Shown piece by piece: positions 25,549-34,675 of a DNA stretch of 64,000 nucleotides. The stretch is from an uncultured Peptococcaceae bacterium. Its GTDB lineage: Bacteria > Bacillota > Peptococcia > Peptococcales > Peptococcaceae. The stretch's first letter is position 1; each line of letters opens with the position of its first letter. The stretch covers positions 1 through 64,000 of the forward strand of contig CABQBF010000001.1 of the NCBI GenBank assembly GCA_902462325.1, in the 5' to 3' direction. A program made the position numbers and the translations under genes. The notes beneath the pieces were generated by a model. The model searched no databases, had not been told where the DNA came from, and was given only the letters and a program-made list of their open reading frames with translations.

Positions 25549-26607
25549 ATGAAATTAAAAAGCAAAAAATTAGTTGCCGGTTTGTTACTAACCTCTTTTA
25601 CTCTGGCTACAGCTCTGACTGGCTGTGGTGGCGGTGATACAAAGCAGGAAACCAATAATAATGCTGGCGATGGCGCTGAAACTATCACCTTTACAGTTGC
25701 AAACGTTATGTCAACGGGTAATAATGTAACCTTAGGCGTTGAAAAATTTGCTGAATTGGTAGAAGAAAAATCTGGTGGCACTATGAAAGTAGACGTTCAC
25801 TCTGATGCTGAGCTGGGCAACGATGTTGACACCACACAGCAGGTACAGGCCGGTTCTATCGACATGGCAACTTGTTCTTCGGATAACTTTGGTGTATTTG
25901 ACCCAGACGTTTTGGCTTTGTCTTTGCCATATATCGTAAACAAAGACCATATGGATGCTTTATATGATGCAATTGATAATGGCGATTTGGGTAACTATTA
26001 TAAAGAAAGAATGGCTGCACAGAACCTGCATCCGTTAATGTTCAATGAATATGGTTTCCGTTGCTTCCATTCTGCTTCCAAACCAATCACTTCTCCTGCT
26101 GACATGAAAGACATGAAGCTGCGTGCCACCAGCTCTCAGGTAGAATTGGCTGTTGCAGAAGCACTGGCAGCGCCTGCTCAGACTGTAGCGTGGGGCGAAA
26201 CCTATACTGCTTTACAGCAGAAAACAGTTGATGGGGAATCCAATACCTTTGGTCTATTACATGCATCTAAACATGACGAAGTATTGAAATATTCTGCTAC
26301 TACTGAACACAACTATTCCATGCACATTTTGCTGATGGCTGAAGATAAATATCAGGCGCTGACTGATGAACAGAAAGCAATCCTGGACGAAGCAGCTGCT
26401 GAAGCTGTCGCTTATGAACGGGAACTGTCTGTACAGGCTGAACAGGATGCGAAAGACGCTTTCAAAGAAAATGGTGTAGAAATTGTAGAACTGACCGATG
26501 AACAGAAAGCCGAATGGGCTGCTGCTACTGCCAGTGTATATGACAAACTGGTTCCATCTGTAATTTCTCAGGAAGTTGTAGATATGATTAAAGCTACACA
26601 AGAATAA
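25549..26607 (+). CDS. dctP: TRAP transporter solute-binding protein (DctP family)
   Basis: A 352-residue extracytoplasmic lipoprotein. The N-terminus is a lipoprotein signal peptide ending in the lipobox LTGC (Cys at about residue 26), followed by a Gly/Asn-rich linker. The DctP fold shows the family landmarks AELVEEKSGGTMKVDVHSDAELGND and ITSPADMKDMKLRATSS, with the substrate-binding Arg in the latter. Such proteins usually bind carboxylates. GGAGGG lies about 9 nt before the ATG. The DctQM fusion follows after 170 nt. Confidence 0.92.
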   Translation: MKLKSKKLVAGLLLTSFTLATALTGCGGGDTKQETNNNAGDGAETITFTVANVMSTGNNVTLGVEKFAELVEEKSGGTMKVDVHSDAELGNDVDTTQQVQAGSIDMATCSSDNFGVFDPDVLALSLPYIVNKDHMDALYDAIDNGDLGNYYKERMAAQNLHPLMFNEYGFRCFHSASKPITSPADMKDMKLRATSSQVELAVAEALAAPAQTVAWGETYTALQQKTVDGESNTFGLLHASKHDEVLKYSATTEHNYSMHILLMAEDKYQALTDEQKAILDEAAAEAVAYERELSVQAEQDAKDAFKENGVEIVELTDEQKAEWAAATASVYDKLVPSVISQEVVDMIKATQE

Positions 26608-26777
26608 ATTCAAGTATTTTTAATTTAGAAGAAAAAGCAGAATTGTAGCGAAAAGTGGGCTCTGAAAGGTAGTTGCAATTCTGCTTTCTTCATGAGTAGA
26701 TATGTTAAAAATTTGTTAACAAGATAAACAAAACATAAAATGACGAAGAAAATAACATATTGTAAGAGGTGATTGTT

Positions 26778-28661
26778 ATGACAGAAGCGATTGTAAACAA
26801 TAAAGAAAAAAAGCAAAGCCCTCTGCGTTGGTTGGATGAAAATTTTGAAAGCATATTCCTGGTAATTGGGATGCTGGCCATTATTTTTCTGATTACCTGG
26901 CAGGTATTATATCGCTATATTTTTACCAAATTTACCTCTGGCGCCAGCACCATGGTAGCAGCAGCACCAGAGGAAATTGCCCGTTATATTTTTGTATGGA
27001 TATCCTATTTGGCTGTGCCAGTTGCAATTAAAAAACGGGATTTGATTCGTGTAGATATTTTGTATGATAAATTGCCCAAACGGATACAGAACATGAGCTG
27101 GGTAATTGTAGATGCGGCTATGCTGATTTGGGCTGGTGTAATCACTTACGAAGGAATTATACATATTCAAAAGCTGATGACGTTTGTATCCAGCACGCCA
27201 GTGTTAAAAATTCCTTTTTGGGCCCTATATCTGGTATTACCTGTTGCTTTCGGGCTATGTATTTTAAGAACCCTGCAGGATGTATTTGCGCAGGTAAAGC
27301 AATGCGGTTTGGTGGATAGTATAATTGCTGTTGTGATTGGTGCGGTGCTGTGTCTGCCCATACTTCTGCAAATCAAATTGCCAACGATTGCCTTATTGTT
27401 TGGCTACTTTGTGATTTTGCTGGCATTAGGTGTGCCAATCTCCATGTCTTTGGGGATATCGTCCATTTTTACCATTTGGGTTAATCATCCCATAGATATA
27501 TCCTATGTGGCGCAGTTATCCTTTGCCTCCATTGATAAAACAGCAATTATGTGTATTCCATTCTTCGTAGCCTCTGGCGATTTAATGGGAATTGGCGGAC
27601 TTTCCCGCAGATTGTTCTCTATGGCCGATGAATTTTTAGGCTCTGCCTATGGCGGCTTGGCATTAGCTACGGTTGCCACCTGTGTCTTGTTTGGCGCTAT
27701 GAGTGGTTCCGGTCCTGCTACAGTAGCGGCTATTGGCGCTTTATGCGTGCCAGCTATGGTGGAACGGGGCTATGACCGGAAATTCTCAGCCGCTATCGTA
27801 GCTTGTGCTGGCGCCATTGGCGTATTAATTCCGCCTAGCAATCCCTTTGTTGTATATGCAATTTCAGCCAACGTATCGGTAGGGAAACTGTTTATGGCCG
27901 GTATTGTGCCGGGCTTGCTGGTTGCAGCCGTATTGATGGCCTACAGCTATTTCCTGGCTAAAAAAGAAGGCTGGCGTGGGGAAGATCGTCCGCGTAATGT
28001 CAAAACTAAGCTGCATGCGGTTTGGGAATCCAAATGGGCGTTGATGGTACCGGTTATTATTTTAGGAGGTATTTACGGCGGTTTTATGACGCCAACCGAA
28101 GCGGCAGCAGTGGCAGCTTTCTATGGTTTGATAGTAGGTTTGTTTATTCACCGTGAAATTACCGTTAAAAATTTGCTGCCTGCTATGGTAGGCTCTGCAG
28201 CTACATCATCTATGATTATCGTGCTGATGGCAATGGCGCAGATTTTCGGCAGTATCATGTCTATTGAACGGATTCCGACCATGGTTGCAAACTTTATCCT
28301 GAGCCTGACAACCAGCAAAATCCTGGTGCTGCTGATGATTAATATATTGCTGCTTATTGTTGGTACTTTTATGGAAGCGCTGGCCGCCATTATTATTTTG
28401 GTACCGCTGTTATTACCGATTGTAACGCAGTTAGGTGTAAACCCAATTCATTTTGGCGTTGTGATGGTATTGAACTTGGCAATTGGATTTATTACACCGC
28501 CGGTTGGTGTAAACCTATTTGTGGCCAGTGGGATATCTAAGCTTAAGCTGGCTGACATTGCAAAAGCGGCCATGCCAATGTTGGGGTTGATGATTGTCGT
28601 GTTGCTGGTTGTTACGTATTTCCCGCCGTTATCTTTGGCGTTAACCAATATTGTAAAATAA
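26778..28661 (+). CDS. dctM: TRAP transporter fused small/large permease (DctQ-DctM)
   Basis: A 627-residue fusion. Residues about 1-165 form the four-helix DctQ part (with AAPEEIARYIFVWISYLAVPVAIKKRDLIRVDILYD). The remaining roughly 450 residues are the DctM/ion-transporter part with SGPATVAAIGALCVPAMVERGYDRKFSAAI and IPPSNPFVVYA. Together with DctP it forms a Na+-driven organic-acid importer. The fused arrangement is common in Firmicutes and some proteobacteria. The ATG at 26778 has AGAGGTG 6-7 nt upstream. Confidence 0.92.
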   Translation: MTEAIVNNKEKKQSPLRWLDENFESIFLVIGMLAIIFLITWQVLYRYIFTKFTSGASTMVAAAPEEIARYIFVWISYLAVPVAIKKRDLIRVDILYDKLPKRIQNMSWVIVDAAMLIWAGVITYEGIIHIQKLMTFVSSTPVLKIPFWALYLVLPVAFGLCILRTLQDVFAQVKQCGLVDSIIAVVIGAVLCLPILLQIKLPTIALLFGYFVILLALGVPISMSLGISSIFTIWVNHPIDISYVAQLSFASIDKTAIMCIPFFVASGDLMGIGGLSRRLFSMADEFLGSAYGGLALATVATCVLFGAMSGSGPATVAAIGALCVPAMVERGYDRKFSAAIVACAGAIGVLIPPSNPFVVYAISANVSVGKLFMAGIVPGLLVAAVLMAYSYFLAKKEGWRGEDRPRNVKTKLHAVWESKWALMVPVIILGGIYGGFMTPTEAAAVAAFYGLIVGLFIHREITVKNLLPAMVGSAATSSMIIVLMAMAQIFGSIMSIERIPTMVANFILSLTTSKILVLLMINILLLIVGTFMEALAAIIILVPLLLPIVTQLGVNPIHFGVVMVLNLAIGFITPPVGVNLFVASGISKLKLADIAKAAMPMLGLMIVVLLVVTYFPPLSLALTNIVK

Positions 28662-28701
28662 GTTTTCATGTCCCCTTTCAATATATGATATGAAGTAGAA
28701 G

Positions 28702-28731
28702 AAGTCAGTCGAATTGTTCGGCTGGCTTTTT
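28702..28731 (+). terminator. Terminator of the TRAP operon
   Basis: Stem AAGTCAGTCGAA/TTCGGCTGGCTT (with G-T pairs), very short loop, T5 tail. Confidence 0.75.
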
Positions 28732-28956
28732 CTATGTTTATCCTTGGAAAAATATTCGGTCAAAAAATGATGAATGCGAAAAGGAAAATTTTCTACGCAC
28801 CAAACATTATGGTTGCAAATAATAATTTATAAATAATGAAATGTATGCTATGATAAAAAGAAAACTGGTATAATTTTGAAAACCTGATCCTTAAAACGAA
28901 GCAAACATCATAGCACCTATGCCGGTAAAAAATAATGCAGATAGGTGCGTGAACTT

Positions 28957-29835
28957 ATGAAGGCCAATAGAAATTTGAAAGATAGTGTATCTTCCGCTTA
29001 TTTTAGTGAAAATAATGCGCGATTGGTGGAATTATTCAATGCGTTGGAAGGAACGGATTATACGCCAGTGGAGCTCAATACACTCACCGATGTGCTATGG
29101 ATGGATAGAATAAATGATTTATCCTTTGTATTAAATGGTCAATTATTGGTGCTGTTGGAGCATCAATCTACCATAAATCATAATATGGCGTTGCGGTCCT
29201 TGCTATATTGCGCGCGGCTTTATGAAAAGCTGTTGCCTAGAGATGCGGTGTATCGTACTGCACAGGCGAAAGTCCCCAATCCACGTTTTATTGTGCTGTA
29301 TAATGGACAAGCGTCCTGTCCGAAGCACTATACCGAATATTTGACCGATGCTTTTTTAGTGCAGGAAGAAAATCCCGTGGTAAATGTTCGGGTGGAGGTG
29401 TATAATGTAAACTATACAGATAATGCAGTAGTCCAATCGGCACTCATAGAGCGCAGTCAGAGTTTAAAGGAATATAGTCAGTTTATTTATCAGCTGCAGC
29501 AAGGAAAGCGAAAAGGGCAACCTCTTGAGGAAGCGCTTTGCAATGCAATGGATTATTGTATAGAAAACGATATTATGCGTGGATTTTTAGAAACCCACGG
29601 AAGCGAGGTGCGCAATATGCTGTACACAGAGTGGAACATGGAAGAAGCTTGCCGTATTGCCTGCGAAGAAGGATGCATGGAAGGACGTATAGAAGGAGAA
29701 AAGCGTGAACGGCTGAAAAATATTCGCCTGTTGAAAGATGTGTTATCTCCAGAAGTGATTGCAGAAAAGTTTGGACTGTCATTGTCGGAGGTGCTGGATA
29801 TTTTGGAGATAGAGCCAGTACCCAAACAATCATAA
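28957..29835 (+). CDS. Rpn-family recombination-promoting nuclease (PD-(D/E)XK)
   Basis: A 292-residue protein of the Rpn/YhgA-like, transposase_31-type family. The nuclease core is visible as DLSFVLNGQLLVLLEHQSTINHNMALRSLLYCARLYEKL, with Asp and the E-x-Q pair as catalytic residues. The C-terminus is a helix rich in Glu/Arg ending in a small LKDVLSPEVIAEKFGLSLSEV motif typical of these proteins. Such genes are multi-copy and mobile-like but lack terminal repeats. An upstream in-frame GTG (28945) is an alternative start; neither has a strong ribosome-binding site. Confidence 0.82.
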   Translation: MKANRNLKDSVSSAYFSENNARLVELFNALEGTDYTPVELNTLTDVLWMDRINDLSFVLNGQLLVLLEHQSTINHNMALRSLLYCARLYEKLLPRDAVYRTAQAKVPNPRFIVLYNGQASCPKHYTEYLTDAFLVQEENPVVNVRVEVYNVNYTDNAVVQSALIERSQSLKEYSQFIYQLQQGKRKGQPLEEALCNAMDYCIENDIMRGFLETHGSEVRNMLYTEWNMEEACRIACEEGCMEGRIEGEKRERLKNIRLLKDVLSPEVIAEKFGLSLSEVLDILEIEPVPKQS

Positions 29836-29857
29836 GATGCTGTTATACGGCAGCATA

Positions 29858-29896
29858 ACAAGGCGTTGCTCCATGAAAAGAGCAGCGCCTTGTTGT
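29858..29896 (+). terminator. Terminator after the Rpn gene
   Basis: Long stem ACAAGGCG(T)TGCTC...GAGCAGCGCCTTGT; the following T run is weak. Confidence 0.6.
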
Positions 29897-29997
29897 GTCT
29901 GGCCATGAGAGAAACGGCACAGTTCTGCTCTAAAGCATAGAATGGGTTGCAGCGAAAGTGTAGAAACGATTACGGGGTCAATATTTTTACAACGAAT

Positions 29998-30047
29998 TAG
30001 TTGACAAGGAAACTACTGCCTCTTATAATAGTTCACTAGGAAACTAG
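29998..30047 (+). promoter_or_regulatory. Consensus promoter overlapped by two MarR-type operators
   Basis: Perfect TTGACA (30001-30006), a 17-bp spacer and TATAAT (30024-30029). Two copies of an interrupted palindrome of form TAGTT-N4-AGGAAACTA lie at 29998-30016 and 30029-30047, exactly 31 bp (three helical turns) apart, covering the -35 and the start-side edge of the -10. This predicts strong repression by the MarR protein encoded immediately downstream. Confidence 0.8.
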
Positions 30048-30065
30048 TTTGAGGAGATAACAGCA

Positions 30066-30527
30066 TTGCAGAATATGAATATCAGTCGCATGACGGCGGC
30101 CATGTTTCGCACACGGCAGAGCATTTTGGCCCAGCGGCTGCAAAATGCCGAGCTAAACGGCGGGCAAACCGATTGTCTGTATATTATCGGGCGGCATGAG
30201 GGGCTCAGTCAGATGGAACTGACAGAGCGGTTGTTTAACAGCAAATCGGCGACAGCCAAGTCGGTGAAAGCGCTGATTGAAAAAGGTTATGTGCGCCGGG
30301 AGGCAGACGGGCAGGATAAGCGGCTCTGCCATTTATATTTAACCGAGAAAGGCCGCGCTATGGCGCCGAAGCTGCAGCAGCTTTATCAGGAGCTGGTAGC
30401 GCTGCATGTCAAAAATCTGACAGAGGACGAGGCGCAGCAACTGATTGTACTGATGGAAAAGGTTCTAGACGGGTTGCTGCAGGAAAAAGCAGCGCTGGAA
30501 AAAGGAACCGATCTTACATCAGAATAG
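30066..30527 (+). CDS. MarR-family transcriptional regulator
   Basis: A 153-residue winged-helix repressor. Recognition region LSQMELTERLFNSKSATAKSVKALIEKGYVRREADGQDKRLCHLYLTEKG includes the DxRxx wing (DGQDKR). The TTG start at 30066 has GAGGAG 9 nt upstream. It heads an operon with a small membrane protein and a DHA2 exporter, the common layout for a drug- or phenolic-responsive efflux system, and is probably autoregulated through the duplicated operator. Confidence 0.9.
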   Translation: MQNMNISRMTAAMFRTRQSILAQRLQNAELNGGQTDCLYIIGRHEGLSQMELTERLFNSKSATAKSVKALIEKGYVRREADGQDKRLCHLYLTEKGRAMAPKLQQLYQELVALHVKNLTEDEAQQLIVLMEKVLDGLLQEKAALEKGTDLTSE

Positions 30528-30535
30528 CACAGGGT

Positions 30536-30922
30536 GTGCATGAAAATGAAAAAACAACAAATCCTAAATGGATGAAACGATTGAAGCTATTGCACTTATT
30601 GGGCATGATGCTTTTGTGTACAGGCTTATTGGGTGCCAGTGCAGCCTGGCTAGGGCCCGAACTGGACCAACAGTTGATAACATTTTTCACCTTGCAGTTT
30701 ACCCGCAACGGCGGCATTTTGCTGCTTGCTACCGGACTGATTTATAATTTGTTCACCGGTTATGGCTTCAAACGGCTTTGGATTGTGCTGAAATGGATTG
30801 CCACCGTGCTGCTCATTGCCGTCAGTGTAGGATTGCGATCCTCTGCTGTGGTACTGCCCATACAGCTTTCCCTGTTGGCGGTGATTATGGTGCTGTCCGT
30901 CTATAAATGGCAGGGCCGATAA
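30536..30922 (+). CDS. Small four-helix membrane protein of unknown function
   Basis: A 128-residue protein with a basic N-terminus and four hydrophobic segments (about 18-40, 55-72, 80-98 and 105-123). It starts with GTG 9 nt after the marR stop, so translational coupling is likely. I do not recognise the family; its position suggests an accessory role for the exporter encoded next. Confidence 0.7.
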   Translation: MHENEKTTNPKWMKRLKLLHLLGMMLLCTGLLGASAAWLGPELDQQLITFFTLQFTRNGGILLLATGLIYNLFTGYGFKRLWIVLKWIATVLLIAVSVGLRSSAVVLPIQLSLLAVIMVLSVYKWQGR

Positions 30923-31005
30923 AGCAACGGGCTATCTCTTTTCAAAAAATTGCAGAACATGATATAGAAACCGTGTGAGAAAAAATCCTTTCAGGAGGGG
31001 CATAA

Positions 31006-32448
31006 ATGAAAAAACCGAGTACAAGGCAAGAGATTTTTCAAAAACGATGGCTGATTTTTTTCGCTGTTGTGGTACAAACCTTTATTAGCTGTGTAGATCA
31101 GAGCAGCGTTAATGTGGCGCTGCCCAGTATGGCCGATGAATTGGGCGTGCACATGGCCAGCATTGAATGGGTGGTAACGGCCAACACGCTGGTCATCATC
31201 TGTCTGATTTTATTATTCGGCAAGCTGGGCGATACCATCGGCAAGGATAAAATATTTAAAACCGGTACTTTGGTGTTCATCGCCGGTTCGCTGTTGTGCG
31301 TACTGGCCGGCAGCTATCCTTTCCTGCTGATGGGCCGCATCATTGAAGGCATAGGATCTGCCGCCACCATGGCCAATAACCAGGGCATTATTGTGCAAAC
31401 CTTTCCGCTGCACGAGCGGGGCAAAGCGCTGGGCCTTTCCGGCAGCAGCGTGGCCTTAGGCTCTATGGTGGGCCCGTCCTTGGGCGGCTTGATTGTATCC
31501 TATTTTAACTGGAACGCTATTTTCGCCATGAATATTCCTGTGGCGCTGCTTTGCTTTATTCTGTGCTGCTGCTATTTGCCCGACATGTCTACCGGCAAAA
31601 AAGAAAAAACAGATCTCCGCGGCGCGGCGCTGTTTATCGTGATGATTTTCTGCGTGTATGGCGGCGTGAAGCTGCTGCAGGCTGGCGGCAGCTATTATCT
31701 GTATTGCCTGCTGCTGCTGGCTGTGGCGCTGATTTTTGGCTATGGCTTTTTGCGCTGGGAAGCGAAGCAGGGGAATGCTATGCTGGATATCCGAATGTTT
31801 CACAATAAATTATTTGCCGTCAGCGTATTCTGCGCCTTCCTGTCCTTTTTTGCCATCGCCGGACATAACTTTATTCAGCCCTTTTATCTGCAAAAGGTGC
31901 AGATGCTCAGCGCCGCGCAGACAGGGCTTCTGATGATGGCCTACTCGCTGACCATGTGCATTGTAGCGCCCTTCAGCGGACAACTGTCCGATAAAATCGG
32001 CTCCGAATTTCTCTGTTTTGTAGGGCTGTGCATCATTACAGTGGCGTTATTGATTTTATCGACCTTGGGCGTCGATACATCGTTATTGGTATTCCTGGCA
32101 GGCTCCATTACGATGGCCGTGGGCATGGCCATGTTCCAGTCGCCCAACACATCGCTGATTATGTCCACCGTACAGAAACATCAGACCGGCGTAGCTGGCA
32201 GCATCAATGCGCTGGCCCGCAATTTAGGGATGGTATTTGGAATTTCCCTGTCCACCGTTCTTTTATATAATGTCATGAGCGGTCAATTAGGCTACACCGT
32301 CATGAGCTTTGTCGAAGGCGAAGAGCAGATCTTTGTAACGGCGATGCACTGGGTGTACCGCTTTATGGCCTTTATCAGCGCAGTAGGCGCCGTTCTGACC
32401 GGCTTGCGCTGGAAAAACCGAAAGGAACATGAACAGGAACAAGCATAG
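31006..32448 (+). CDS. MFS multidrug exporter, DHA2 family
   Basis: A 480-residue protein with about 14 helices. Motif A is LFGKLGDTIGKDKIFKTG; motif C region is LGLSGSSVALGSMVGPSLGGLIVSYFNWNAIF; the N-terminal signature is CVDQSSVNVALPSMADEL with the conserved Asp in helix 1. It is a proton-coupled efflux pump. CAGGAGGGG lies 7-8 nt upstream of the ATG. It is third in the marR operon, with a terminator following. Confidence 0.92.
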   Translation: MKKPSTRQEIFQKRWLIFFAVVVQTFISCVDQSSVNVALPSMADELGVHMASIEWVVTANTLVIICLILLFGKLGDTIGKDKIFKTGTLVFIAGSLLCVLAGSYPFLLMGRIIEGIGSAATMANNQGIIVQTFPLHERGKALGLSGSSVALGSMVGPSLGGLIVSYFNWNAIFAMNIPVALLCFILCCCYLPDMSTGKKEKTDLRGAALFIVMIFCVYGGVKLLQAGGSYYLYCLLLLAVALIFGYGFLRWEAKQGNAMLDIRMFHNKLFAVSVFCAFLSFFAIAGHNFIQPFYLQKVQMLSAAQTGLLMMAYSLTMCIVAPFSGQLSDKIGSEFLCFVGLCIITVALLILSTLGVDTSLLVFLAGSITMAVGMAMFQSPNTSLIMSTVQKHQTGVAGSINALARNLGMVFGISLSTVLLYNVMSGQLGYTVMSFVEGEEQIFVTAMHWVYRFMAFISAVGAVLTGLRWKNRKEHEQEQA

Positions 32449-32475
32449 AGAAAAACAATAGAAAAAGATGTATCG

Positions 32476-32522
32476 AAAAACAGTCTGGCAAAAGGCGTAT
32501 CCATTTGTGCCAGACTGTTTTC
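32476..32522 (+). terminator. Terminator of the marR-exporter operon
   Basis: Stem AACAGTCTGGCA/TGCCAGACTGTT, loop of about 17 nt, T run TTTT. Confidence 0.85.
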
Positions 32523-32580
32523 ATACGTGCGCCAAGGATAGCCATTTGGGTGCGGGAAAATCCGTAAAGCAACAAAACTG

Positions 32581-32609
32581 TTGATAAACAAAGCTGAAAC
32601 CGCTACAAT
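32581..32609 (+). promoter_or_regulatory. Promoter of the prmA operon
   Basis: TTGATA at 32581-32586, a 17-bp spacer and TACAAT at 32604-32609. Its presence excludes a coding start at 32581. Confidence 0.65.
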
Positions 32610-32667
32610 AGAAGCAGAAAAAATTGCAGAAGACCATTGTTCAGGCGAACAGAGAAAGGAGTCCGGC

Positions 32668-32769
32668 ATGGGTGAACTGATTGCAGTATTACTGGATTTT
32701 TTGAGTACCATCATAGCATGGGGAAAGGCTTTCTGGGAAGGAGACGAGGAAGAACATGGATTGGATTGA
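32668..32769 (+). CDS. 33-residue small ORF upstream of prmA
   Basis: ATG with AAAGGAG 8 nt upstream. The peptide has one hydrophobic stretch (ELIAVLLDFLSTIIAWG) and an acidic tail, so it may be a small membrane peptide. Its stop lies 14 nt inside prmA, suggesting it couples translation into prmA. No known family; too short for a confident call. Confidence 0.5.
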   Translation: MGELIAVLLDFLSTIIAWGKAFWEGDEEEHGLD

Positions 32770-33694
32770 AATAAAAATGGAAGTGCAGGACCGCAACGCG
32801 GTGGAGGGCATCTCCAATATGCTGACAGAAATGGGCACCGGCGGCGTGATGATTGAGGACCCGCAGGCTATCGCCGATTACGCCGAAAGCGGGCAGTGGG
32901 ACGCCCACGAATTCAGCGACGAATTGCTGCACCGCAAGGAAATCTATATCAAATCCTACTTGCCGCAGGATGAAAACCTGATGAACCGCATTGAGCAAAT
33001 TATTATCGAGCTGAACGAAATTGAAACCCGCATGGACTTAGCGCCCACCCGCGTAACCTACAAGCCCGTGCAGGAGGAGGATTGGGCCAACGCCTGGAAG
33101 GTCTATTTTAAGCCGGAACGCATCGGCAAAAAAACAGTCATCAAGCCCACTTGGGAGCAGTATGACAAGCAGGACGGCGATTTAATCATTGAAATCGACC
33201 CCGGCATGGCCTTTGGCACCGGCAACCATGCCACCACAGCCTTGTGTCTGCAAATGCTGGAGGACTATGTGCAGCCCGGCATGGATGTGATGGACGTGGG
33301 CACCGGCAGCGGCATTTTGGCAGTGCAGGCAGGATTGTTAGGCGCAGCCTCGGTGCAGGCCATGGATTACGATACAGTAGCAGTGTCCGCCGCCACCGAA
33401 AACGTAGCGCTCAACGGCCTGCAGGATAAAATTTCCGTTTGCCAGAGCGACTTGTTGGCGCAAGCCAAAGGACAAGCCGATATCATGGTAGCCAATATCA
33501 TCGCCGATATCATTATCCGCCTGACGCCAGCGGCCAAAGAGTATCTAAAAGGCCCCAAACTATTTATTTCCTCCGGTATCATCGACACCCGCAAGGAGGA
33601 TGTGCTGGCAGCGCTGGCACAGAACGGTTTCGCGATTGTCGAAGTGCGGGAAAGCGCCGGTTGGGTGGCCATTGCCGCCCGCTATGAGGGCTAA
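32756..33694 (+). CDS. prmA: Ribosomal protein L11 methyltransferase
   Basis: A 312-residue SAM-dependent enzyme that trimethylates L11. The N-terminal L11-recognition domain (about 1-85) is followed by the Rossmann methyltransferase domain with DPGMAFGTGNHATTALCLQ, the SAM loop VMDVGTGSGILAVQA and the catalytic-region motif MVANIIADII (NxxA-type). It lies three nucleotides before rsmE, a standard pair in Firmicutes. Confidence 0.95.
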   Translation: MDWIEIKMEVQDRNAVEGISNMLTEMGTGGVMIEDPQAIADYAESGQWDAHEFSDELLHRKEIYIKSYLPQDENLMNRIEQIIIELNEIETRMDLAPTRVTYKPVQEEDWANAWKVYFKPERIGKKTVIKPTWEQYDKQDGDLIIEIDPGMAFGTGNHATTALCLQMLEDYVQPGMDVMDVGTGSGILAVQAGLLGAASVQAMDYDTVAVSAATENVALNGLQDKISVCQSDLLAQAKGQADIMVANIIADIIIRLTPAAKEYLKGPKLFISSGIIDTRKEDVLAALAQNGFAIVEVRESAGWVAIAARYEG

Positions 33695-33697
33695 GCC

Positions 33698-34444
33698 ATG
33701 AGACGTTTTTTTGTAGCGCCGGAAGCGGTGCAGGGCAATACCATTTCCTTTGACGGCGAACTGGCTCACCACATGGGCAAAGTGCTGCGGCTCACCACCG
33801 GCGAGCAGGTGACGGTCTGCACCGGCGATGGCGCAGCCTATGTGGTGGAATTGCAGCAATTCAGCAAAAATGCTATCAACGGCGTTATTTTACAGCGCAT
33901 GGAAAACCAGCAGGAAACCGCTGTGCAGGTGGTGCTGTATCAGGGGATGCCCAAGGGCGAAAAATTGGAGCTGATTATTCAAAAATGCACCGAGTTAGGC
34001 GTTAGCGCCATTGTTCCTGTCGAAACCAGCCGTTCCGTGGTGCGTTTAGACAGCGGCAAAGCCGCCAAAAAAACAGAGCGGTGGCAAAAAATCGCCCAGG
34101 AAGCCAGCCAGCAATCCAAACGGGTGCAAGTGCCCACCGTTGGCCCCTATTTGCAGTGGAAGCCCTTTTTGCAGCGCATCCAGCAGGACGACGGCCTTAC
34201 CATCATCTTTTGGGAAGACGAACAGACCCAAGGGCTCAAGCAGCTCTTACAACAACTGCCCCAACAACCGCAGAAAATCAACCTGATTGTCGGCCCTGAA
34301 GGTGGTCTGTCGACTGAAGAAGTAGAACAACTGCGCCAAGCAGGCGCCGTCAGCGCCAGCTTGGGCAAACGCATCCTGCGCACCGAAACAGCGGGCGTGG
34401 TGGGGGTAGGGGTAGTGCTCTACCAGTTTGATGAGCTAGGCTGA
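33698..34444 (+). CDS. rsmE: 16S rRNA (uracil1498-N3)-methyltransferase
   Basis: A 248-residue SPOUT-family enzyme. An N-terminal PUA-like domain (about 1-70) is followed by the knotted SAM-binding domain with MPKGEKLELIIQKCTELGV, IVGPEGGLSTEEV and LGKRILRTETA. It methylates U1498 of 16S rRNA. The stop codon abuts a long palindromic element. Confidence 0.96.
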   Translation: MRRFFVAPEAVQGNTISFDGELAHHMGKVLRLTTGEQVTVCTGDGAAYVVELQQFSKNAINGVILQRMENQQETAVQVVLYQGMPKGEKLELIIQKCTELGVSAIVPVETSRSVVRLDSGKAAKKTERWQKIAQEASQQSKRVQVPTVGPYLQWKPFLQRIQQDDGLTIIFWEDEQTQGLKQLLQQLPQQPQKINLIVGPEGGLSTEEVEQLRQAGAVSASLGKRILRTETAGVVGVGVVLYQFDELG

Positions 34445-34569
34445 TGGGCATATTAAATTTCCGTATAGCTGCGTTGTTTTGCAAACGGCTAGCTCGCATA
34501 CTCGTATGTATAGCCTCGCGTCGCCGTTTGCAAAGCCGCCTTGCTCTACGAAAATTTTCTAATGCCCAT
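34444..34569. repeat. Long palindromic element after rsmE
   Basis: The two halves (about 34444-34508 and 34509-34569) are near reverse complements. The outer ends are ATGGGCAT/ATGCCCAT and the inner blocks include TTTGCAAACGGC and GCCGTTTGCAAA. The whole element would fold into a single hairpin of about 60 bp with few mismatches. It begins at the rsmE stop. The 65-codon frame across it is a by-product of the palindrome, not a gene. It is distinct in sequence from the element at 13-140 but of the same kind. Confidence 0.75.
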
Positions 34570-34628
34570 GATGAGGACGTGTCTTTTTCCGCTTCACATT
34601 TTGGCCTTGCGTACGTTAGATATAAAAA

Positions 34629-34672
34629 AATAAAGCCGTGAGCCCAGATATAAACAGGGTCCACGGCTTTTT
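34629..34672. terminator. Bidirectional terminator
   Basis: Stem AAAGCCGTGAGCCC/GGGTCCACGGCTTT with A-rich and T-rich flanks on opposite sides, usable from both strands. It would end rsmE on the plus strand and the toxin remnant on the minus strand. Confidence 0.75.
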
Positions 34673-34675
34673 GTA

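Noticed and set aside
34444..34641. 65-codon frame across the palindromic element after rsmE
   Set aside because: Composition is dictated by the inverted repeat; starts on the rsmE stop without a ribosome-binding site.
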